From NCBI RefSeq assembly GCF_027409185.1, contig NC_084462.1, positions 88,026,179 to 88,090,178 on the forward strand: 64,000 nucleotides of DNA. The letters are read 5' to 3'. The notes beneath the pieces are model-generated. The model did not search any database and was not told the origin of the DNA. It worked only from the letters and a program-made list of their open reading frames with translations. The translations under genes were made by a program, and so were the position numbers. Below are positions 60,274 to 64,000 of the stretch, piece after piece (position 1 is the first letter of the stretch; every line of letters begins with the position of its first letter). Source of the DNA: Cynocephalus volans. Lineage: Eukaryota; Chordata; Mammalia; Dermoptera; Cynocephalidae.

Positions 60274-62603
60274 ACACCCATGAAACCTGGGGGAATTTGG
60301 CAGGAGAACACAGAGAGAGGCAGCCCTTGGCAATCCTTCTTCCACTGCAGAGCACAGTCAGTGAATCCACCTTGGTCGCCCTGCTGGCAGCAAGGAAGAA
60401 CAAAATCCTGGAAATGAAAGTGTCTGAGCCCGACGCCGACGAGTCCTTCCTGAACGCCCGACTCATCGCCTATGCCTCTGACCAGGTGAGTTGCCCAGTA
60501 AGAGACAGACCTTCAGGCCAGTGCCCAGCTTCTGGAGTCTTAGTCCTTGAGTACTTTTCTTCTGGCCATGAGTAGGCTGGAGTTCAGGGCAGCTCAGGCC
60601 TGGGAGGTTATCTCCAGGAACTGCAGGGGAAATGAACATTAAGCATTTGAACATTTGTACTGTATTCCCTTAGTCTTCAGTGGTTTCTGCAGAGTGTTTG
60701 TCTCAGGATGACTCTTTGCTAACAGCTTCCCATGGCCCTTCTAGGCTCACTCCTCAGTGGAAAAGGCTGGTTTGATTTCCCTTGTGAAGATGAAATTTCT
60801 GCCTGTGGATGACAACTTCTCACTTCGAGGGGAAGCTCTTCAGAAAGCCATTGAGGAAGACAAGCAGCGGGGCTTGGTGCCTGTCTTTGTAAGTTAGAAT
60901 GTGTTTCTAAGCTTAGAGTGATAGAACTTGGATGTGAGGAAGGAATTTTGGCAGAATTCAGGTAAATAGCATGCTGCAAACAAAAGCAGAAAGGTCCTCA
61001 AGTACAATGTCTTACATGTTATGAGTTGCTATTCATTGGTGAGTTATGAAACAAACTTTGTGTGTCATAACCAGCATTAAAAAGAAATTAAATAGAAAAT
61101 ATTAAATTGCATTCATATAGGCAGAGTATGGATTGTTTTGTGCAACTTTTATTTCAAATACACACGTATATATGTACTAGGTTGCTATGTAATGTATTTC
61201 TTACCATGGATCATGGTAAAATACAGTGTGAAATACACATTGTTCTAGTGGGATGGGAGAGGTGGACAATGTCTGTGGTGAAATCTTTTTCAAGTCAAAT
61301 GTGTCTCCTGAGCCACCCTTCCATGTTAACTTGCCTTCATTTCCCTCCAGCTCTGTGCAACACTAGGGACCACGGGGGTCTGTGCATTTGACTGCCTGTC
61401 AGAGCTGGGCCCCATCTGTAAGTATCTGCCCTGTCTGGCTGGGAAGACAAAGAGTACATTTTTAAATGTTTCGCAGAGGAAGAACTTGAAACCGGCTTGG
61501 TGGAATTATTCTCGTCCCATTTGGTCATTGCAGAGATGTGGGAAGAGTCACGTAACGACATGAGGGCCTTTCCCAGGCAGACCAGGTCATTTCTTTTCCC
61601 AGAGGTGTGGCAAGGGTGAGAGCTGCCCTGCCTTGCTTCCTGTCCTAGCAGGCATCAGTGCTAGAGGCTTTGGTTTTCTCTCACTTGTATGTCAAAATCT
61701 ACTTAAAGCAGGCTATATCCAACACACAGGGTGAATGAGGCAGAGGGAAATATTTTCTACTCTAGCTTCGGAAAAGGAAAAGGGTAGGGTAGGGAAAATC
61801 ATGGGAGAGATAAAGGCAGAGAAGAAACCCAAATGGGATTGTTTAATCCCCAAGCAAGAAACCCACTAGGAATGAGAGACATCTTCTCGTAACTTTTGCA
61901 TTAGATGCACTAACCTTGCTCTCTGGGCCAGTGAGAAGTTGGTTTCTGTGCCAGGGTTTTTTAGATTGAGGCTAAGAGGGTGCTGGCCATCTGCCCAGTG
62001 AGAGAAAAAGGCCAGCGTGTTAGACTTTCCCAGTAGGAGGTAGTGACACCTGGTTCAGCCACTTCCCCACACTGACACCCCTTCCTCCCATTGTTACACC
62101 CCTCGATGTTTCACTTAGCAAAGCACATCATCCTTTTCCAGCTATTTTCTCTGCAGCCCACCATCCAGCTTGGCCAGGTGAGAGATGCCTATCAGCTGGC
62201 TGGTGGCTGCTCCCCTCTTCCCGCATCCCCTCCAGCCAGGTGACATTTGCCTCCTCAGGTGTCCGGGAGGGGCTTTGGCTCCACATTGATGCTGCTTATG
62301 CGGGCACTGCCTTCCTGTGCCCTGAGTTCCGGGGGTTTCTGAAGGGCATCGAGTATGCCGACTCCTTCACCTTTAATCCTTCCAAGTGGATGATGGTGCA
62401 CTTTGACTGCACTGGGTTCTGGTGAGTGAGGCAGCCAAGCTCTGAGCACACGGGAAAGCCCTGCTTCCTCTGGAGGGACCTCAGCCACTAACACCCATTT
62501 GGAAACCCACAGGGTCAAGGACAAGTACAAGCTGCAGCAGACCTTCAGCGTGAACCCCGTCTACCTCAGGCATGCCAACTCAGGCGCGGCCACCGACTTC
62601 ATG
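51335..62603 (+). CDS. HDC: Histidine decarboxylase, 5' part (coding exons 1-9; gene continues past the window)
   Basis: Spliced from 51335-51365, 53420-53592, 57079-57192, 58108-58230, 60351-60485, 60745-60888, 61351-61417, 62259-62421 and 62513-62603: 347 codons, all GT-AG and in phase. The enzyme removes the carboxyl group of L-histidine to give histamine, using PLP; it belongs to the group II decarboxylases with DDC and GAD and acts in mast cells, enterochromaffin-like cells and histaminergic neurons. PLP lysine K305 (NPSKWMM), PLP-stacking H194 (SDQAHSS), D273 (LHIDAAYAG) and the catalytic-loop Y334 (NPVYLRH) all fall at the human positions. HDC is chosen over DDC because the sequence follows human HDC nearly throughout. 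The start is the first of two ATGs (MMGPEEY, human MMEPEEY). About 315 further residues are expected downstream. Confidence 0.96.
51366..53419. other. HDC: HDC intron 1
   Basis: 2.05 kb with a (TG)n run at 52,848-52,883 and no recognised transposon except short T-rich tracts. Ends CTTCCTTCTAG. Confidence 0.85.
52848..52883. repeat. (TG)n microsatellite
   Basis: About 17 uninterrupted TG dinucleotides in HDC intron 1. Confidence 0.95.
53420..53592 (+). CDS. HDC: HDC coding exon 2, residues 11-68
   Basis: 173 bp encoding [19 protein letters not shown] through IERIIMPG, the N-terminal swap segment of group II decarboxylases. Donor CTGGG|GTGAGA. Confidence 0.96.
54340..54530 (-). repeat. MIR
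   Basis: TGTACCAGGCACTGTACTAGCCC, ATGTTTTACAGATGAGGAAACTGAGAATCAGAGAAGC, CTTGCCCAAAGTCATAGAATTAGTAGCTG and AACCCAGTCCAGTCTTACTCC: antisense MIR. Confidence 0.85.
54786..54828 (+). mobile_element. Very short 5'-truncated SINE insertion
   Basis: Only the last part of the SINE (GATCCCCATACAGGCCAGCC) plus its A-rich tail is present, 43 bp in all, flanked by a perfect 15-bp duplication AAATTTTAATATCAG (54,771-54,785 and 54,829-54,843). Confidence 0.85.
55430..55650 (+). repeat. MIR
   Basis: GGGCTTTGGAGTCAGACAGCCTTGGGTTCCTGTCCTGGCACTGTC, ATTCTCATCTGTAAAATAGGAATAATGGTAGAACCTACC and GGGTCCTGTGAGAATTAAATAAGG: sense MIR, well preserved. Confidence 0.9.
55745..55850 (-). repeat. MIR remnant
   Basis: CACAACAACCCTAGGAGACAGGATTTATTTTACAGTGGGAAACTGAGGTTGAGAGAGG: antisense MIR 3' half. 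Confidence 0.75.
57079..57192 (+). CDS. HDC: HDC coding exon 3, residues 69-106
   Basis: 114 bp, phase 0, encoding [19 protein letters not shown] through NCLGFTW, the substrate-pocket YYPA motif of the family. Acceptor CTTCCAG, donor TGG|GTGAGT. Confidence 0.97.
57193..58107. other. HDC: HDC intron 3
   Basis: 0.9 kb with an antisense MIR remnant (about 57,320-57,470: TTTGTAGTTGAGGAAATTGAAGCTTAGGTAGC and CTAAGATTACACAGC). Otherwise unremarkable. Confidence 0.85.
58108..58230 (+). CDS. HDC: HDC coding exon 4, residues 107-147
   Basis: 123 bp, phase 0, encoding [20 protein letters not shown] through SSQGGGVLQ. The donor CAG|GTGCCG is weaker than the others (consensus GTRAGT). Confidence 0.95.
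59180..59350 (-). repeat. MIR
   Basis: ACTGAAGCTCAGAGAGGTTAAATAACTTGCCCTAGGTCATGCAGTTGGTAAGTGG and CAAACCCAGGCCTGTCT: antisense MIR. Confidence 0.85.
59375..59510 (+). repeat. MIR remnant
   Basis: CTGTATGAACTTGAGTTAGTCCC, ACCTCTCTGAGCATCACTGTCCTCGTCTGTAGAATGACAAGAATC: sense MIR. Confidence 0.75.
60215..60271. repeat. (GC)n(AC)n alternating purine-pyrimidine tract
   Basis: About seven GC dinucleotides run directly into about 20 AC dinucleotides, ending 80 bp before HDC exon 5. The stretch is alternating purine-pyrimidine throughout, the classic Z-DNA-prone composition. Confidence 0.95.
60351..60485 (+). CDS. HDC: HDC coding exon 5, residues 148-192
   Basis: 135 bp, phase 0, encoding [20 protein letters not shown] through LIAYASDQ. 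The conserved SEST segment lies in the PLP-phosphate region. Acceptor TTCCACTGCAG. Confidence 0.97.
60486..60744. other. HDC: HDC intron 5
   Basis: 259-bp intron without recognised repeats. Confidence 0.9.
60745..60888 (+). CDS. HDC: HDC coding exon 6, residues 193-240
   Basis: 144 bp, phase 0, encoding [20 protein letters not shown] through KQRGLVPVF. His194 stacks on the PLP ring in this family. Donor TTT|GTAAGT. Confidence 0.97.
60889..61350. other. HDC: HDC intron 6
   Basis: 462-bp intron; no repeat recognised. Confidence 0.9.
61351..61417 (+). CDS. HDC: HDC coding exon 7, residues 241-262 and part of 263
   Basis: 67 bp encoding [20 protein letters not shown] then PI and the first base of Cys263. 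The first residue is Leu where human HDC has Val (one base change). Donor ATCT|GTAAGT. Confidence 0.95.
61418..62258. other. HDC: HDC intron 7
   Basis: 841-bp intron; no repeat recognised. Ends GCCTCCTCAG. Confidence 0.9.
62259..62421 (+). CDS. HDC: HDC coding exon 8, residues 263-317 (partial codons at both ends)
   Basis: 163 bp encoding [20 protein letters not shown] through [16 protein letters not shown]. Asp273 contacts the PLP pyridine nitrogen and Lys305 forms the Schiff base. Donor CTG|GTGAGT. Confidence 0.97.
62422..62512. other. HDC: HDC intron 8
   Basis: Only 91 bp, near the practical minimum for a mammalian intron. Confidence 0.95.
62513..62603 (+). CDS. HDC: HDC coding exon 9, residues 317-347
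   Basis: 91 bp encoding [19 protein letters not shown] through NSGAATDFM, including Tyr334 of the catalytic loop. Donor ATG|GTGAGT. The next exon (expected to begin HWQIP) is not in the window. Confidence 0.96.
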
Positions 62604-63334
62604 GTGAGTGGCCAGGAATGGGCAGCCTGGTGGCCTCAAGGGTGAGAATTGGCTCCATTTGCCCCCAAGGATCTCCTACATGTCTGTTCCCTTCGGGAGG
62701 CAGCACACTATGAGCGAAGCCCATGATATCGCCACTGTACACCCTTGGTTTCAAGTTGTGCATAACTATGTAGAATAAAACCCAGAAAATTGTTAAAAAC
62801 ATTAGACAGTGAGGCCAACCTTTGAGGCAATATGCACATTTTCTGAGTAATTGTGGCATTCTTTCATTCCCAGAAATGTACTGCCTACCCCAGGTGGACC
62901 ACTTCTCTCTGTCTTCATCTTGGATAATCTTTTCTGCTTGCTACCCAGCAACAGGGGAGAGTGGAGAATGTCCTTGGGTGGGAAAGAGGCTCCTTGATTA
63001 AATCACTCTCATCCTTTTGTCCTGCCAGAAGCATTGTGAGAGGCTCTGTGGTAGTGATGGGCAGGGGTTCTCTTCGGGGGGTTCTGGGTGTCTCCAAGCA
63101 TCCCTGGTCTTCCCAACTAGCTGCACCTCAGCTCTCTCAAACCCACATTGTCAGCCTGTACTGTGTCCTAGGGAAACAGATTCTTCATATTTCCACATCA
63201 GTTTGAAGATGAGCCCTTCCTTTAATTGTAGAAGAGACGAGGACGTAAACAAGTATGTTACATACAACACGGCCAGCAGTTGGGAGCAAAGCGAAGGAAG
63301 ACGGGCTTGGTTTGGAATCCCATACAGCAGCGGT

Positions 63335-63490
63335 CATTTGCGGAATTTGTTGGACCTCTCTGAGCCTTGGCTTCCTCATCTGTAAAATGGGAGAGGTGGC
63401 ACTGATTGCCTATGGTATCGTGAGGCTTACATGGGAACATACATGGAGGTCACTTAGCCCAATACCTGTGCGGCAAATGGTCAATAAATA
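63335..63490 (+). repeat. MIR
   Basis: TTGGACCTCTCTGAGCCTTGGCTTCCTCATCTGTAAAATGGGAG then GCCCAATACCTGTG and TGGTCAATAAATAG: sense MIR 3' part. Confidence 0.85.
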
Positions 63491-63544
63491 GGAGGCATAC
63501 TATTTCTAGAAGCTCTTCTTTAAAGCTGCAGAGATTTGCTCTAG

Positions 63545-63770
63545 TGGGGTGGTTAAGAACATAGGTGCTAAAGCCAGATGGCCTGTGTTTGAATCCTGGC
63601 TCCTCACGTTTATTAACTTGTGTGGCCTTGGACAAGTGACTTATACTCTGCATTTAAGTTTCCTCATCTGTAAAATGAGGGTGATCATGACAGTTCTGGC
63701 TTCATAGGCTTGCTGTGAGGATGAAATGAATTGACACAGTGAAGCATGGAGAACAATGCCTGACCCCTGT
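63545..63770 (+). repeat. MIR
   Basis: GTGGTTAAGAACATAGGTGCTAAAGCCAGATGGCCTGTGTTTGAATCCTGGC, GTGTGGCCTTGGACAAGTGACTTA, TTTCCTCATCTGTAAAATGAGGGTGATCATG: nearly full-length sense MIR. Confidence 0.92.
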
Positions 63771-64000
63771 GAGAGTCATTCTTTGAGAAGAGATGGTTTT
63801 GTCTTATCTCCGTGAACAACGGAAGTGTCTTGCCCTTCCGTCCTAAAATAATAGCTCCACCATCACTTGATTGTGTTAGTCATTCTCCCTCAGACCAGCT
63901 CACGCTTCTTTTAGATCCTTGAAGCTTTTTGATTGGCATTGCAGGCAGTAAGCCTACAGTGGTGTAAAAAGACCCTCTAGAGATAAATAAAGATAGGAGA

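Larger units (their letters stand above)
58231..60350. other. HDC: HDC intron 4
   Basis: 2.1 kb with MIR remnants at about 59,180-59,350 (minus) and 59,375-59,510 (plus), an (ATG)n patch near 59,545, and the (GC)n(AC)n tract listed separately. Rest unrecognised. Confidence 0.85.
62604..64000. other. HDC: HDC intron 9 (partial)
   Basis: Runs to the right edge with no further HDC exon. Contains two sense MIRs (63,335-63,490 and 63,545-63,770). Confidence 0.85.

Overview
This is a mammalian nuclear genome window: large introns with GT-AG boundaries, interspersed repeats of several ages, and two vertebrate genes in the same orientation. The repeats point to a colugo (flying lemur, Dermoptera). 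There are about 25 copies of a short tRNA-Ile-like SINE in monomer form and as a head-to-tail dimer, with no primate Alu. As far as I know this is the CYN-type SINE of Galeopterus/Cynocephalus. The species is an inference; the mammalian assignment is certain.

Region 1 (1 to about 29,750, + strand) is GABPB1, the beta-1 subunit of the ETS factor GABP/NRF-2. All eight coding exons (2865 to 28324) are present and splice in frame to 395 codons: N-terminal ankyrin repeats, a middle activation region, a KR-containing nuclear localisation segment and a C-terminal leucine-zipper-like coiled coil. The non-coding first exon and promoter lie upstream of the window. Three isoform switches are visible: tandem donors 36 nt apart at exon 5, a NAGNAG acceptor at exon 7, and read-through of exon 8 into a short alternative tail that removes the zipper. 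The first intron carries a solo class-II-type LTR with 6-bp target duplications, sitting inside an older palindromic mariner-like MITE.

Region 2 (about 29,750 to 51,200) is intergenic and almost entirely repeats. It holds an internally deleted L1-like element (30,541 to 32,033), a 5'-inverted (twin-primed) L1 (about 34,120 to 37,645), several antisense L1M remnants, old LTRs, and CYN SINEs, including a second GC-rich subfamily present as two oppositely oriented copies.

Region 3 (about 51,200 to the end, + strand) is HDC, histidine decarboxylase. A TATA-like and GC-box promoter is followed by the first nine coding exons (51335 to 62603, residues 1 to 347), including the PLP lysine K305 and the active-site residues H194, D273 and Y334. 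The remaining exons lie beyond the right edge. HDC makes histamine; GABPB1 is a general transcription factor subunit. They are neighbours in the same order and orientation in human, so this is conserved synteny and not a functional cluster.

I see no bacterial-type system, CRISPR array or undescribed protein system. The most unusual signals are the retroelement structures and the conserved splice ambiguities.
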